From the NCBI RefSeq assembly GCF_016860605.1, contig NZ_BNJR01000012.1, forward strand, positions 186,001-250,000: DNA of 64,000 nt, in the 5' to 3' direction. Position numbers and translations under genes: made by a program. The stretch comes from Lentilactobacillus fungorum. GTDB taxonomy: Bacteria; Bacillota; Bacilli; Lactobacillales; Lactobacillaceae. Positions within the stretch are counted from its first letter, which is position 1, and the number at the start of each line of letters is the position of its first letter. The notes below the pieces were generated by a model. The model had not been told where the DNA came from and ran no database searches. It saw only the letters and a program-made list of their open reading frames with translations. Below, in pieces: positions 53,685 to 62,885 of the stretch.

Positions 53685-56069
53685 TTATTTGGTTTTTAAA
53701 GCCTCCCATTGCCATTCAGTCACTTCCGGAAGATCGGTGCCGGTGTCTCGGATATAACGATTGTGCTCACTAACTTTGTCGTTCATGCGTTGGATGAAGT
53801 AACTGCCCTTAACTGAGTATGCTGGAATATCTTGAACAGCTTCCTTAGCCAAGTCGAAACGATCCAACTGGTTCAAGACCCGCATGTCGAATGGTGTAGT
53901 GATATCACCATTTTCACGGTAGCCATGAACGTGCAAGTTATGGTTGTGACGATCAAAGAAGATGTCCTTGATCAAGCCTTCAAAGCCGTGGAATGCGAAG
54001 ATAACTGGCTTGTCAGTCGTAAACAAGTTGTCAAATTCTTCATCACTCAAGCCACGAGGGTCAACCTTAGGTGAACGAAGCTTCAATAGATCAACCACGT
54101 TGATGTAACGAATCTTCATTTCTGGGAATTCTTTGTTCAAGATTGAGATTGCAGCCAATGCTTCCAAGTTAGGTTCTGAACCTGCAGCAGCAAAGACAAC
54201 ATCTGGTTCTTGACCTTGGTCAGTTGATGCCCAATCGATGTAGCCAAGACCGTTCTTAACAAGGTTTTGAGCTTCATCCATAGTGTACCATTGACGACGT
54301 GGGTGCTTTGAAGTAACGATTAAGTTAATCTTTTCGTAAGTTCTGAATGCAGAATCACCAACAGCTAACAATTCGTTAGCATCAGCTGGCAAATACTCAC
54401 GGATGAATTCAGGCTTCTTCTCAGCTAAGTGAGTAAGCATACCTGGATCTTGGTGGGTATAGCCATTGTGATCTTGCTGGAAGACGGTTGAAGTATTAAT
54501 CACATTTAACGATGGATAATCGTGACGCCAATATTGCTCCGATGCTTTACGCATCCACTTAAAATGTTGAGTCAGCATTGAATCGACAATCCGTCCAAAT
54601 GATTCATACGTTGCAAAGAAGCCATGACGACCAGTCAAGACATAGCCTTCAAGCCAACCTTCTGCTTGGTGTTCTGAAAGTTGTGAGTCAATAATCCGCC
54701 CTTGTGGTGCAAGATTTTCATCATATGGATCATCAACGTCTTCCATCCATTGGCGTTTTTTAGAATCCAGTAACGCATATAAACGATTAGATTTAGTTTC
54801 ATCAGGCCCAAACGCACGGAAATTAGTCGGATTCAGATTTGAAACTGCTTTAAGCCATTTAGACCACTCAAGCATATCTTGAGCTTGGGTAACCCCGCGG
54901 TTTTCAAATTTGAATTCAAAGTCATCAATCTTAGGTAACTTAAGTGGCTCTGGCTTAATTCCACCGTTAGTGATTGGGTTGACGGACATCCGCTTGTCGC
55001 CCTTAGGAGCGAGTTCACGAATTTCTGGCTTCAATGTGCCGTTTTCGTCAAACAATTCTTCTGGCTTGTATGACTTCAACCAGTCAATTAATAAGTCTTT
55101 ATGTTCCATTGAACCTGCGGCAACAGGAATTGGAACTTGGTGAGCACGGAATGAACCTTCGATTGGGTTGCCATCAAGATCCTTCTTAGGACCAGTCCAG
55201 CCTTTAGGTGAACGGAAGATAATCATTGGCCATGTTGGTAAGGCATTATCATTATTTTCACGAGCATTTTTCTGAATTTGTTTGATTTTCTCAATAACTG
55301 TATCCATCACCTGAGCCATTTGCTTATGAGCTTCCATATGATCAGTGTCAGCCGTAACTTCAACAAAATATGGGTCCCAGCCCATTCCTTTAAAGTAACT
55401 TGTTAAATCTTCATCACTCATTCGAGAAAGGATGGTTGGATTAGAAATCTTATACCCATTCAAATTAAGAATTGGCAAAACGGCTCCATCCTTGATTGGG
55501 TTAATAAACTTATCGGAAAACCACGAAGTAGCTAGCGGACCTGTTTCGGCTTCACCATCACCAATTTCAACAGCAGCGATTACATCTGGATTGTCTAAGA
55601 TTGCACCGGTACCATGTGAAAGTGAGTAACCAAGTTCGCCACCTTCGTGGATTGAACCTGGTGTTTCTGGTGCAGCATGAGAAGCAACCCCACCTGGGAA
55701 TGAAAATTGCTTAAAAAGTTTTTGCAAACCGCTTTCATCCTGAGTGATATTGGGATAAATCTCAGTGTAACTGCCATCTATATATGAATTAGAAACCATC
55801 ACTTGCCCGCCATGACCTGAACCTTCAATATAGAACATATTCAAATCATATTTATTAATAATTCGATTGAGATGCGCATAGATAAAGTTTTGACCAACAA
55901 TTGTTCCCCAATGCCCAATTGGTTTAATTTTTACATCGGTAGAAATTAAGTCCCGCTTTAAGAGTGGGTTGTCTCTGAGAAATAGCTGACCTACTGATAG
56001 ATAATTTGCAGTCCGCCAATACTTATCGGTTAACTCAAGGTATTGTGTCGAATCGTAATCAACAGCCAT
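53685..56069 (-). CDS. xfp: Xylulose-5-phosphate/fructose-6-phosphate phosphoketolase
   Basis: A 794-residue thiamine-diphosphate enzyme. Family blocks include [18 protein letters not shown], the TPP-binding [14 protein letters not shown], and [12 protein letters not shown]. It splits xylulose-5-phosphate (some also fructose-6-phosphate) into acetyl phosphate and a triose phosphate, the key step of heterolactic pentose use. I start at ATG 56069, with GAAAGAAGG upstream. It lies in one direction with the FucP-like carrier, kinase, isomerase and mutarotases, and seems dedicated to that cluster. Confidence 0.95.
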   Translation of the reverse strand: MAVDYDSTQYLELTDKYWRTANYLSVGQLFLRDNPLLKRDLISTDVKIKPIGHWGTIVGQNFIYAHLNRIINKYDLNMFYIEGSGHGGQVMVSNSYIDGSYTEIYPNITQDESGLQKLFKQFSFPGGVASHAAPETPGSIHEGGELGYSLSHGTGAILDNPDVIAAVEIGDGEAETGPLATSWFSDKFINPIKDGAVLPILNLNGYKISNPTILSRMSDEDLTSYFKGMGWDPYFVEVTADTDHMEAHKQMAQVMDTVIEKIKQIQKNARENNDNALPTWPMIIFRSPKGWTGPKKDLDGNPIEGSFRAHQVPIPVAAGSMEHKDLLIDWLKSYKPEELFDENGTLKPEIRELAPKGDKRMSVNPITNGGIKPEPLKLPKIDDFEFKFENRGVTQAQDMLEWSKWLKAVSNLNPTNFRAFGPDETKSNRLYALLDSKKRQWMEDVDDPYDENLAPQGRIIDSQLSEHQAEGWLEGYVLTGRHGFFATYESFGRIVDSMLTQHFKWMRKASEQYWRHDYPSLNVINTSTVFQQDHNGYTHQDPGMLTHLAEKKPEFIREYLPADANELLAVGDSAFRTYEKINLIVTSKHPRRQWYTMDEAQNLVKNGLGYIDWASTDQGQEPDVVFAAAGSEPNLEALAAISILNKEFPEMKIRYINVVDLLKLRSPKVDPRGLSDEEFDNLFTTDKPVIFAFHGFEGLIKDIFFDRHNHNLHVHGYRENGDITTPFDMRVLNQLDRFDLAKEAVQDIPAYSVKGSYFIQRMNDKVSEHNRYIRDTGTDLPEVTEWQWEALKTK

Positions 56070-56145
56070 AGAATTAAGTCCTTCTTTCAATATTAATATC
56101 CTTTTCTTTACATCGAGTAGTATTATAACAGAGTTTTGAATTTTA

Positions 56146-56159
56146 TGGTATCGATTTCT
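56146..56159 (-). promoter_or_regulatory. cre-like site before the phosphoketolase gene
   Basis: On the minus strand AGAAATCGATACCA matches the cre consensus at 12 of 14 positions and lies about 80 bases before the start. Confidence 0.45.
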
Positions 56160-56227
56160 ATAATTGCTAAATTTATTTATTTAACAACAAGTATCAATAC
56201 CTAGTCTTAATTCCGGTACTTTCTCAA

Positions 56228-57547
56228 TTAACTATTCGACTTATTTGCCATAGGATGCGTATCATGTTTTAATTCGGAGAAGAAATATAGACCAACTAGA
56301 GCAAATTCAATTGCCGGCAAGATAAATGACAATTGCATATTAGTTGCATCCGAAAGTAGCCCTTGGAAAGCGGGTAATACCGCACCACCAACAATTGCCA
56401 TAACGATAAACGCACTAGAAGTTTCGGTGAATCGTTTGTCTTCGACCGTCTCAAGTGTTCGGGCAAAGATCGTTGGCCAACATGGCCCCATCAAAGCGCT
56501 AACGCCAGCAGCCGCGTAGATTGCCGTAATGTTTGGTACAAATGTTGTATAAACGATCATCAGGGTTCCCAGCAAAGAATAGGCAAGTAAAACCCAGGTC
56601 TCTGGCAATTTCGAAAGTAAGTAGCTGGCAACAAACCGGCCAATGAAGAAGCAAATATAACTATAGAGCATGAAGTTTGCCACAAAACGTTCATTAAAAC
56701 TAGGGAACATATCAAGTGCTAGACGCATCGTAAACGACCAAACACCGGTTTGAACGCCCATATATAGGAACTGAGCGCCAACACCATGCCAGTATCTATG
56801 ATTATGAATAAGGTAACCCATCGCCTCACCAAATGTAGCCTGTTTTTCCCCCTCTTTAACCTTTGGCTTTCCTGTAGGGAACTTAGTAACTGCAAAAAGT
56901 ATGATCATAATAACTAAAACAATCAAAACGTATTTATAAGGCTCCAACGTTCGACCCAATTGTTCCTTGCCAAATTCAACCGCTGCACTTTTACTCATTC
57001 GCGACATTTCTTCTTTTAGATTGCCATCTGTAAAAATCAAATATTTTCCTAAAAGAATGCCAATAATGTCACCGACCGCATTCATTGTCTGACTAATATT
57101 CAAACGAACAGTTGCAGATTTTCGTGGTCCCAAAATCGAGCTATACGGATCAGCAGATGTTTCCAAAAAGCTTAATCCAACTGCTTCAATAAAAATCGCA
57201 AACAAGAAGATTTGGTACGTTACTAATCTTGAAGCCGGGAAAAACAAGAAACAACCAAGAGAAAACGCTGCTAGCCCGGCAATAATGCCAAGCTTGTAAC
57301 TATTCTTTTTGATAAACATTGATGCGGGAATTGCAATTACGAAGTACCCTCCGTAAAATGCACTTTGAACAAAAGCTGTTGAAAAGTCACTCAAATTAAA
57401 GACAGCTTTAAATTGTGTAATTAAAATATCATTTAGACTCGCAGCAATCGCCCAAAGAGCAAATAGAATCGTAACTAATATAAACTGCCAGATTGGTGTT
57501 CGATTCAAATACCCATCAGGTTCCTCCACCCAGTTTGCATTCTTCAT
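56228..57547 (-). CDS. FucP-like MFS sugar:proton symporter
   Basis: A 439-residue carrier of the fucose permease family. The two acidic residues essential in FucP have counterparts: Asp40 in SLNDILITQF and Glu129 in LSFLETSADPY. FucP moves L-fucose, L-galactose and D-arabinose. Its place with a ribokinase-family kinase, an arabinose-5-phosphate isomerase-type protein and RbsD/FucU mutarotases points to a pentose, and D-arabinose fits best. Forty bases separate it from the kinase gene. Confidence 0.85.
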   Translation of the reverse strand: MKNANWVEEPDGYLNRTPIWQFILVTILFALWAIAASLNDILITQFKAVFNLSDFSTAFVQSAFYGGYFVIAIPASMFIKKNSYKLGIIAGLAAFSLGCFLFFPASRLVTYQIFLFAIFIEAVGLSFLETSADPYSSILGPRKSATVRLNISQTMNAVGDIIGILLGKYLIFTDGNLKEEMSRMSKSAAVEFGKEQLGRTLEPYKYVLIVLVIMIILFAVTKFPTGKPKVKEGEKQATFGEAMGYLIHNHRYWHGVGAQFLYMGVQTGVWSFTMRLALDMFPSFNERFVANFMLYSYICFFIGRFVASYLLSKLPETWVLLAYSLLGTLMIVYTTFVPNITAIYAAAGVSALMGPCWPTIFARTLETVEDKRFTETSSAFIVMAIVGGAVLPAFQGLLSDATNMQLSFILPAIEFALVGLYFFSELKHDTHPMANKSNS

Positions 57548-57587
57548 ATTATACTTCCACCTTTTCTTATCTATACTAATAACGCCA

Positions 57588-58523
57588 TTAACCCTGTGCT
57601 ACATTATGTTTCTCTAAGAACTCGTCAACTTCTTTTTTAGTTGGTAAGGAGGGCTGGGCCCCCATCTTGGTTACAGCAATTGCAGCTGCGGCAGCTGCAT
57701 AATGCAAAGAGTCTTCTATAGAAACGCCATTTGCCAATCCATAGGCAAACGCACCAATATACGAATCTCCTGCGGCCGTTGTATCCATCGCAGATACCTT
57801 AAATGCCGGAATGCTTAATTCTGTTTCAGCGTTCTTAAAATAGCTGCCCTTTTCACCAATTGTGATTAGAACATTCTTATATCCCTGATTTAACAACGCG
57901 TCAGCTGCTTTTCGAATGCCAGCATCAGTACCCGTCTTCACACCCGTAATCAGTTCTGCTTCGTGTTCATTAGGCGTCATATAAGTAACCATTGGGGCAA
58001 TTTTGGGATCGAGTTTGGCAGCCGGTGCCGGATTTAGAATAATTGTTTTATCATACTTATTGCCCAATTTAATAGCTTCATACACCGTCTCCAGTGGAAT
58101 TTCCAATTGTAAAATGATAATATCGGTCGTTCGAACAACATCTTCCAACTTATCAAGATCAGCAGGCGTAAATTCGTAGTTAGCACCTGGGACAACAACA
58201 ATTCTGTTATGACCAGTTGCGTCAAGCTGCGGATTACCAATTCCTGAACTTGCCTTATCGGTAAACAATACATGGTCATGTTTAATGTTGTTATCGTCTA
58301 GTGACTTGATTTGATCTTTACCAAATGAATCATTCCCAAGTTCTCCCAGCATTTCAACATTGCCGCCAAGTCGTGCCGCTGCAACAGCTTGATTAGCACC
58401 TTTACCACCTGTGAATTGGCCAAAGGATTTACCAATAATCGTTTCGCCTTCTTCTGTAAATTTATCGGATTTAACAACCAAATCAGTCATGAAACTGCCA
58501 ATAACTAAGATTTTTTTCATCAT
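57588..58523 (-). CDS. rbsK: Ribokinase-family sugar kinase
   Basis: A 311-residue PfkB-family kinase. GGKGANQAVAAARLG near residue 40 and DTTAAGDSYIGAF with the catalytic Asp near residue 250 are the two signatures; NPAPA is also present. The sugar-contact strand that is usually GxAxIxV reads SGIGNPQLDATG, so substrate choice may differ from ribose. I use the ATG at 58523 after AAGGGTGA; the ATG at 58520 is equally possible. It ends 33 bases before the isomerase gene's stop on the map and is co-directional. Confidence 0.85.
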   Translation of the reverse strand: MMKKILVIGSFMTDLVVKSDKFTEEGETIIGKSFGQFTGGKGANQAVAAARLGGNVEMLGELGNDSFGKDQIKSLDDNNIKHDHVLFTDKASSGIGNPQLDATGHNRIVVVPGANYEFTPADLDKLEDVVRTTDIIILQLEIPLETVYEAIKLGNKYDKTIILNPAPAAKLDPKIAPMVTYMTPNEHEAELITGVKTGTDAGIRKAADALLNQGYKNVLITIGEKGSYFKNAETELSIPAFKVSAMDTTAAGDSYIGAFAYGLANGVSIEDSLHYAAAAAAIAVTKMGAQPSLPTKKEVDEFLEKHNVAQG

Positions 58524-58555
58524 TGTCACCCTTTTCTTTAAATCAAAAAACACTA

Positions 58556-59167
58556 TTACTTAATTAATCCCTCTTTTAGCAGCCGTTGCCCCAGTGCACC
58601 ACCGGGATGAAACATGCCAAACTGAACTTCTGTAAAATGTTTCTCTTCTGATACCGCCAATGCAATTGCATCGCCTACTACTAAGACAGCCGTGGAGCTT
58701 TTAGTGGGTGCTAAATTAAACTGATCAGCTTCCCCATTAACCGCCACTTCAAGTAAATAATCGCTTTTTTGAGCCAATGTAGATTCTTTATTCCCGGTCA
58801 TCCCAATAATCCGCGCTCCAATTCGGTGAATCGGATCAATTGGATTAATCGCTTCTTTTGTTTCCCCGGAATTAGAAATATCTATTACTAAGTCATCTTT
58901 AGTAACCATACCAAGATCTCCATGCATTGCTTCGGTCGCATGCATAAAGAATGATGGGGTCCCAGTACTGGCAAAGGTTGCTGCTAACTTTTCACCAATA
59001 TGACCGGATTTACCAACACCTGTAAAGATCAGCCGGCCTTTTAGGTTCAATATCTCATCAATAACTTGGTTGTATTGTTTTTCATTAACCTGAAGTCTAT
59101 CTTCAACATTCTTAACCGCGGCAATTTCATCCTCTATTACTCGGTGCATAATCGAAACTGAATTCAT
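58556..59167 (-). CDS. KdsD/KpsF-type sugar-phosphate isomerase (SIS domain, no CBS)
   Basis: A 203-residue SIS protein that follows arabinose-5-phosphate isomerases closely: GVGKSGHIGEKLAATFASTG, HGDLGMVTKDDLVI, ISNSGETKE, LAPTKSSTAVLVVGDA and FHPGGALGQRLL. The conserved Lys, Glu and His of that family are visible. The C-terminal CBS pair of KdsD is missing, so it is the short form. It interconverts D-arabinose-5-phosphate and D-ribulose-5-phosphate. As this organism makes no LPS, a catabolic role is likely. It lies between kinase and mutarotase genes. Confidence 0.82.
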   Translation of the reverse strand: MNSVSIMHRVIEDEIAAVKNVEDRLQVNEKQYNQVIDEILNLKGRLIFTGVGKSGHIGEKLAATFASTGTPSFFMHATEAMHGDLGMVTKDDLVIDISNSGETKEAINPIDPIHRIGARIIGMTGNKESTLAQKSDYLLEVAVNGEADQFNLAPTKSSTAVLVVGDAIALAVSEEKHFTEVQFGMFHPGGALGQRLLKEGLIK

Positions 59168-59184
59168 AGTTGGACCTCCTTTGA

Positions 59185-59607
59185 TTAATCATTTGTTGCA
59201 GGTGCAACGGTCAATAAGACATTGGCAAATACTCGTGTTTCGCCTGTGTTGATCCCCAGCTTAAGGTTGGTCGATTTTTTACAGGCATCGTAAAATTCTT
59301 GCCTCCCTAATTTGGTTAAATCTTGCGTCCCAAGAATCTTTTCAAACTCCGTATAAATTGCTGGTTGTTCACCTTCTCCTGGTGTCATCACCTCAGCTTT
59401 TTCAAAATTAATTTGAGAATTCAGTGATTCTAGTACATCAGTAACCTTTGGCAATCCCGGTTTTAGACCAAGGTATACTTTTTCAGTTCTTTCGTTAACA
59501 TCTGAATCCAACGGATAATTTCCATCCGTAATCAAGATTTTGTCTCCATGACCGCAATTAGCAAGTGCGCGTAAAATAGCTGGATGTAATAAATTTGTAG
59601 TTAGCAT
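59185..59607 (-). CDS. RbsD/FucU-family sugar mutarotase, copy 1
   Basis: A 140-residue protein. LANCGHGDKILITDGNYP carries the conserved His and Asp of the RbsD/FucU family, and ANVLLTVA ends the fold. These decamers speed the exchange between anomers or ring forms of ribose, fucose or similar sugars before phosphorylation. It is about 92 percent identical to copy 2 upstream, with 11 differences. It is 17 bases from the isomerase gene. Confidence 0.88.
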   Translation of the reverse strand: MLTTNLLHPAILRALANCGHGDKILITDGNYPLDSDVNERTEKVYLGLKPGLPKVTDVLESLNSQINFEKAEVMTPGEGEQPAIYTEFEKILGTQDLTKLGRQEFYDACKKSTNLKLGINTGETRVFANVLLTVAPATND

Positions 59608-59630
59608 AGTTCACATTTCTCCTTTATTTA

Positions 59631-59646
59631 TAGAAATCGTTTTCTA
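59631..59646. promoter_or_regulatory. LacI-type operator before mutarotase copy 1
   Basis: TAGAAATCGTTTTCTA, one base from a perfect palindrome, lies 24 bases before the start codon of copy 1 and between the two mutarotase genes. Confidence 0.7.
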
Positions 59647-59693
59647 AAATGAATAATAAAAAACGTTTTCCTTTTAAACTTCCTGACTCATCG

Positions 59694-60116
59694 TTAATCG
59701 TTTGTTGCAGGGGCCACTGTGAGCAAAATATTAGCAAAGACTCGCGTTTCACCCGTATTAATCCCTAATTTCAAATTAGTCGACTTTTTGCATGCATCAT
59801 AAAATTCCTGACGACCTAGTTTAGTTAAACCTTTCATCCCTAAAATATTTTCAAATTCATTATAAATCGCCGGCTGATCGCCTTCTCCAGGTGTCATCAC
59901 TTCAGCTTTTTCAAAATTAATTTGAGAATTTAATGATTCCAAAACATCAGTTACTTTTGGCAAACCAGGCTTTAAAGCAAGATAAATTTTTTCGGTATTC
60001 TCGTTTGTATCAGAGTCCAATGGATAGTTTCCATCTGTAATCAAAATCTTGTCTCCATGACCACAATTTGCAAGTGCTCGTAAGATAGCTGGGTGTAATA
60101 AGTTCGTCGTTAACAT
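59694..60116 (-). CDS. RbsD/FucU-family sugar mutarotase, copy 2
   Basis: A 140-residue paralogue of copy 1, first gene of the cluster. The active-site segment is identical; differences cluster in residues 36-50 and 78-95. Third-codon positions differ more than the protein does. It has its own operator and cre-like site. AGGAGG lies just before the ATG. Confidence 0.88.
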   Translation of the reverse strand: MLTTNLLHPAILRALANCGHGDKILITDGNYPLDSDTNENTEKIYLALKPGLPKVTDVLESLNSQINFEKAEVMTPGEGDQPAIYNEFENILGMKGLTKLGRQEFYDACKKSTNLKLGINTGETRVFANILLTVAPATND

Positions 60117-60138
60117 AAAAAAACCTCCTAAATTTTTA

Positions 60139-60195
60139 TAGAAAACGTTTTCTATTGAACAGTAGTAATGTTAAAACATTACGTAAGCGCTGTCA
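60139..60195 (-). promoter_or_regulatory. Operator and cre-like site of the sugar cluster
   Basis: TAGAAAACGTTTTCTA (60139-60154) is a perfect palindrome of the LacI-family kind. CGTAAGCGCTGTCA (60182-60195) matches the cre consensus at 13 of 14 positions. Both lie in the leader of mutarotase copy 2, so specific repression and catabolite repression probably meet here. Confidence 0.75.
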
Positions 60196-60321
60196 ATAGA
60201 TTTGTGGAATTCTTCAAAAGATAACCAGAAAAAATAGCAAGGTAAAGCTTTTGAAATACCGTTTAATGTCAATAACCATAGTTATTGAATGCAGAATCAT
60301 TTAATGACATAGTAAAAATAA

Positions 60322-60412
60322 ATAGTGACTGGTAACGATCTGCTTTAGTTAGAACAATAAGAAATATACTAAAACCGACACTTACTAGCCACTACTAATT
60401 ACATGTAATTAG
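60322..60412 (-). terminator. Palindrome and imperfect hairpin after the ECF gene
   Basis: CTAATTACATGTAATTAG (60395-60412) is a perfect palindrome. TAGTGGCTAGTAA and TTACCAGTCACTA can pair further on, followed by TTTATTTTT on the minus strand. It likely ends the ECF transcript. Confidence 0.5.
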
Positions 60413-60422
60413 AGATAGTACA

Positions 60423-60935
60423 TCAAATGCGTGCCTTCAGCCTTGGTGTAATTAAATAGGCAATTACCGAACCGATGCCACCCTGAATTAAATTGGTTCC
60501 AACTCCAATAAAACCTGTATAAATATTATACAGAATTGAATCTGCAAAAAAATATCCCATAACCATCATTAGAATTCCGGCAATTAAAGAGATAAATTCA
60601 ATTATTTTCCTATTAGATTCCCTTCCGGCAATTAATCCAACGATCAAGCCTTCTAAGCCATGAATAATTAGTGAGAACCACATATATTGGCCATATCCTG
60701 AAACCAAATCAAGCAGGAATCCGCTAAAGCCACCGATAATTGCTCCAAATTTTGATCCTAACAGTAACGCACTAATGAAAATTCCTGCATCGCATAAATT
60801 CACATTACCGTGGGTCATTGGAACAGGAATAATAAAAAGGCGACTAATTGTAACTGTAACTGCAATAAACATTGCCACCAAGACTAGTTTATGAATATTA
60901 TTTCCTATTTTACTTTCAATATTCTTGCGGTTCAT
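60423..60935 (-). CDS. ECF transporter S component
   Basis: A 170-residue membrane protein with about six hydrophobic segments. VPMTHGNVNLCDAGIFISALLLG resembles the helix 1-2 region of substrate-binding S components of vitamin importers, which share a common energising module encoded elsewhere. The substrate is not clear; pyrimidine or other vitamin precursors are possible. It is 49 bases from the DUF436 gene upstream and probably co-transcribed. No riboswitch is visible. Confidence 0.75.
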   Translation of the reverse strand: MNRKNIESKIGNNIHKLVLVAMFIAVTVTISRLFIIPVPMTHGNVNLCDAGIFISALLLGSKFGAIIGGFSGFLLDLVSGYGQYMWFSLIIHGLEGLIVGLIAGRESNRKIIEFISLIAGILMMVMGYFFADSILYNIYTGFIGVGTNLIQGGIGSVIAYLITPRLKARI

Positions 60936-60984
60936 TTTAATTCCCTCTCAAAACACTGTTCTGCATATATTTATAACTGTACAC

Positions 60985-61575
60985 TCACTTTTTCAGAGTA
61001 TGCTCACACTCATTTTCTGCAGAAAAGTCATAACGTGCACGTACCCCACCAATTAGCTTTGGCCTTGAACTTAGTAAAACTGCTTTAGCTTCACCAACGT
61101 TATTGTGCATCGTTCGAATGGGTATTTGTACAAATTTGATGTGCATTCCAATTTCTGTTCCGCCAATATCTATTCCTCCAAACGCTTCAATATGCTCAAC
61201 CTCAACGGGATCATTCATTCGTTCATAGCCTGCAATTTGGGTTCCACCACCCGCATGGATGGATGGAACTACAGAAACAAATTCTAAATTATTTTGTTCA
61301 GCTACCTTTCGTTCAACTAATAAAGCTCTATTTATGTGTTCGCACCCTTGGATAGCAATATTAATATTTCTTTCTTTTAAAATATTTCTAATCGTATCAA
61401 ATACCATGAACCCAACTTTTAGACTGGAATTAGTTCCCTTCCATCTACCCAAGATCTCGCTAGTGCTACATCCCACAACAAATATACTATCCTTAGGAAA
61501 CTTCACAACTTGAAAGTAATCCATTAACACATTCTGCAAATCTTGTTGTATTTCGTCCAGATACATATTTCTCAC
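60985..61575 (-). CDS. DUF436/UPF0340 family protein
   Basis: A 196-residue protein of the TIGR01440/YwlG family: FVVGCSTSEILGRW, AIQGCEHINRALLVER, VPSIHAGGGTQ, FGGIDIGGTEIGMHIK and RPKLIGGVRARYD are conserved blocks. The role of the family is not established. The start is GTG 61575 or ATG 61566. It pairs with an ECF S component, a link that may hint at its pathway. Confidence 0.85.
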   Translation of the reverse strand: MRNMYLDEIQQDLQNVLMDYFQVVKFPKDSIFVVGCSTSEILGRWKGTNSSLKVGFMVFDTIRNILKERNINIAIQGCEHINRALLVERKVAEQNNLEFVSVVPSIHAGGGTQIAGYERMNDPVEVEHIEAFGGIDIGGTEIGMHIKFVQIPIRTMHNNVGEAKAVLLSSRPKLIGGVRARYDFSAENECEHTLKK

Positions 61576-61952
61576 ACTTTCTCATCCACCAATTTGTCAT
61601 TCAGCTGGTATTTTAGCAACCCTCATCTCACTAACTGAATCCTGATCATTCTTAATATTCTTAAATCTACGTTTTCAAATACTTGTATCACTCAAACATT
61701 CGTAGTTGTTGAGGATACACTGACATGATATTCTTAATTTAGATCAGAGATCCCCAATTCATCTAATTATTAATCAATAGCAACTCTTCGTTATCTATCA
61801 ACCTTATTGCCATTCAATATAACTAGTAACTTCTCTAACCCCACCTATGGATGGGACAAACACGTATTACACTTGCTTTTGATACAATGTCTATGGTATA
61901 AGTAGTTCTATTAATTATTTGATCACAGTCTTAGTTAAGGAGGAAAAATCCA
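61576..61952. other. Divergent intergenic stretch
   Basis: No gene is visible in these 377 bases. TTGCTT, 18 bases and TATAAG near 61885-61905 could be a promoter for the 291-residue protein. AAGGAGG lies just before its ATG. Confidence 0.35.
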
Positions 61953-62828
61953 ATGCTTGATGATTTTAATTTAAGCACAACTTTTTTTAATGACTCATTT
62001 TTTAGGCACGTAAATCATGAAAGTCATCACTCCCGTAGCCTTGAAAGAAGAAAAACGCCGAAACAGCTTGGATTAGATCGCATTGCCCATTTCTCCCCCA
62101 AAAATAATAATATTGGAAAACAATTCATTACTTGGGAAAAAGATAATGATAAGCTTCCAACGATATCGAGTAGAAATGATTGCTTTAGAGAATTTGCAAA
62201 CAATGTTAGTCAACTGAGAAATCATGGCTTAGGAACTGATCATAAAATTCGCTTTATCGATAAAGTAGACTATTCTTTAAATGTTTCAGCCGTTCGTTCT
62301 CTTAAATCGCAGGATGCTATTAATCTTTATAAACGTCAAATGGGTTTTATCTCCATGTATTCGAATGAACCTAATCCATTCCAAACAATCCGCGATTTGT
62401 TTAATAATGTTTCAGTTTATAACCGTCCAAATAACTATGGTTATACACCATCCGGATCCTTTGCTGGAACTTATGTTAATTTTTTGTTGGACTATTACTT
62501 TTCTCTTTATATTCCTAACGAAACTGAATGGAATATATATTTAATGCAGCAAAGAATGGCTTTAAACGAAATAGAAAAAGATGTGTTTGCGATGCTGAAC
62601 GGACATACCATGATGAATTCAATAGATGAAAATGGTGAGCTTCAGATAACTGCATTTTCAACCGTTGGGCTAGAATTGATCGCTGATATATTGAGACCAG
62701 TTAGAATTGATTCTCCTCAAATTGAATCTTTTGAAGCGGCGTTTACTACCGAGATTTGGAGAAGCTATTTTCCATATACTTGGGCACTTGTAAATCCTTC
62801 AGAAGCATCCAAAGTTATGAAACGTTAA
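61953..62828 (+). CDS. Hypothetical protein, 291 residues
   Basis: AAGGAGG upstream supports the start. The N-terminal 60 residues are basic and His/Ser-rich; the centre has an aromatic, Asn-rich segment (NVSVYNRPNNYGYTPSGSF) and the C-terminal half looks helical. There is no signal peptide, membrane span or motif I recognise. It is AT-rich. It is convergent with the divergent gltX gene, with a shared terminator. Confidence 0.6.
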   Translation: MLDDFNLSTTFFNDSFFRHVNHESHHSRSLERRKTPKQLGLDRIAHFSPKNNNIGKQFITWEKDNDKLPTISSRNDCFREFANNVSQLRNHGLGTDHKIRFIDKVDYSLNVSAVRSLKSQDAINLYKRQMGFISMYSNEPNPFQTIRDLFNNVSVYNRPNNYGYTPSGSFAGTYVNFLLDYYFSLYIPNETEWNIYLMQQRMALNEIEKDVFAMLNGHTMMNSIDENGELQITAFSTVGLELIADILRPVRIDSPQIESFEAAFTTEIWRSYFPYTWALVNPSEASKVMKR

Positions 62829-62842
62829 TCGTTAATAATGAC

Positions 62843-62882
62843 AAAAAGGGCCATGACAAAAAATTTGTCTCGACCCTTTTTT
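62843..62882. terminator. Bidirectional terminator between hypothetical gene and gltX
   Basis: AAAAAGGG pairs with CCCTTTTT, with TGACA and TTGTC-type pairing inside; T-runs on both strands. Confidence 0.85.
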
Positions 62883-62885
62883 CGA

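Noticed and set aside
58556-59167. 6-phospho-3-hexuloisomerase (HxlB) identity for the SIS protein
   Set aside because: The GKSGHIGEKLAATFASTG and HGDLGMV blocks are those of arabinose-5-phosphate isomerases; no hexulose-phosphate synthase gene is adjacent.
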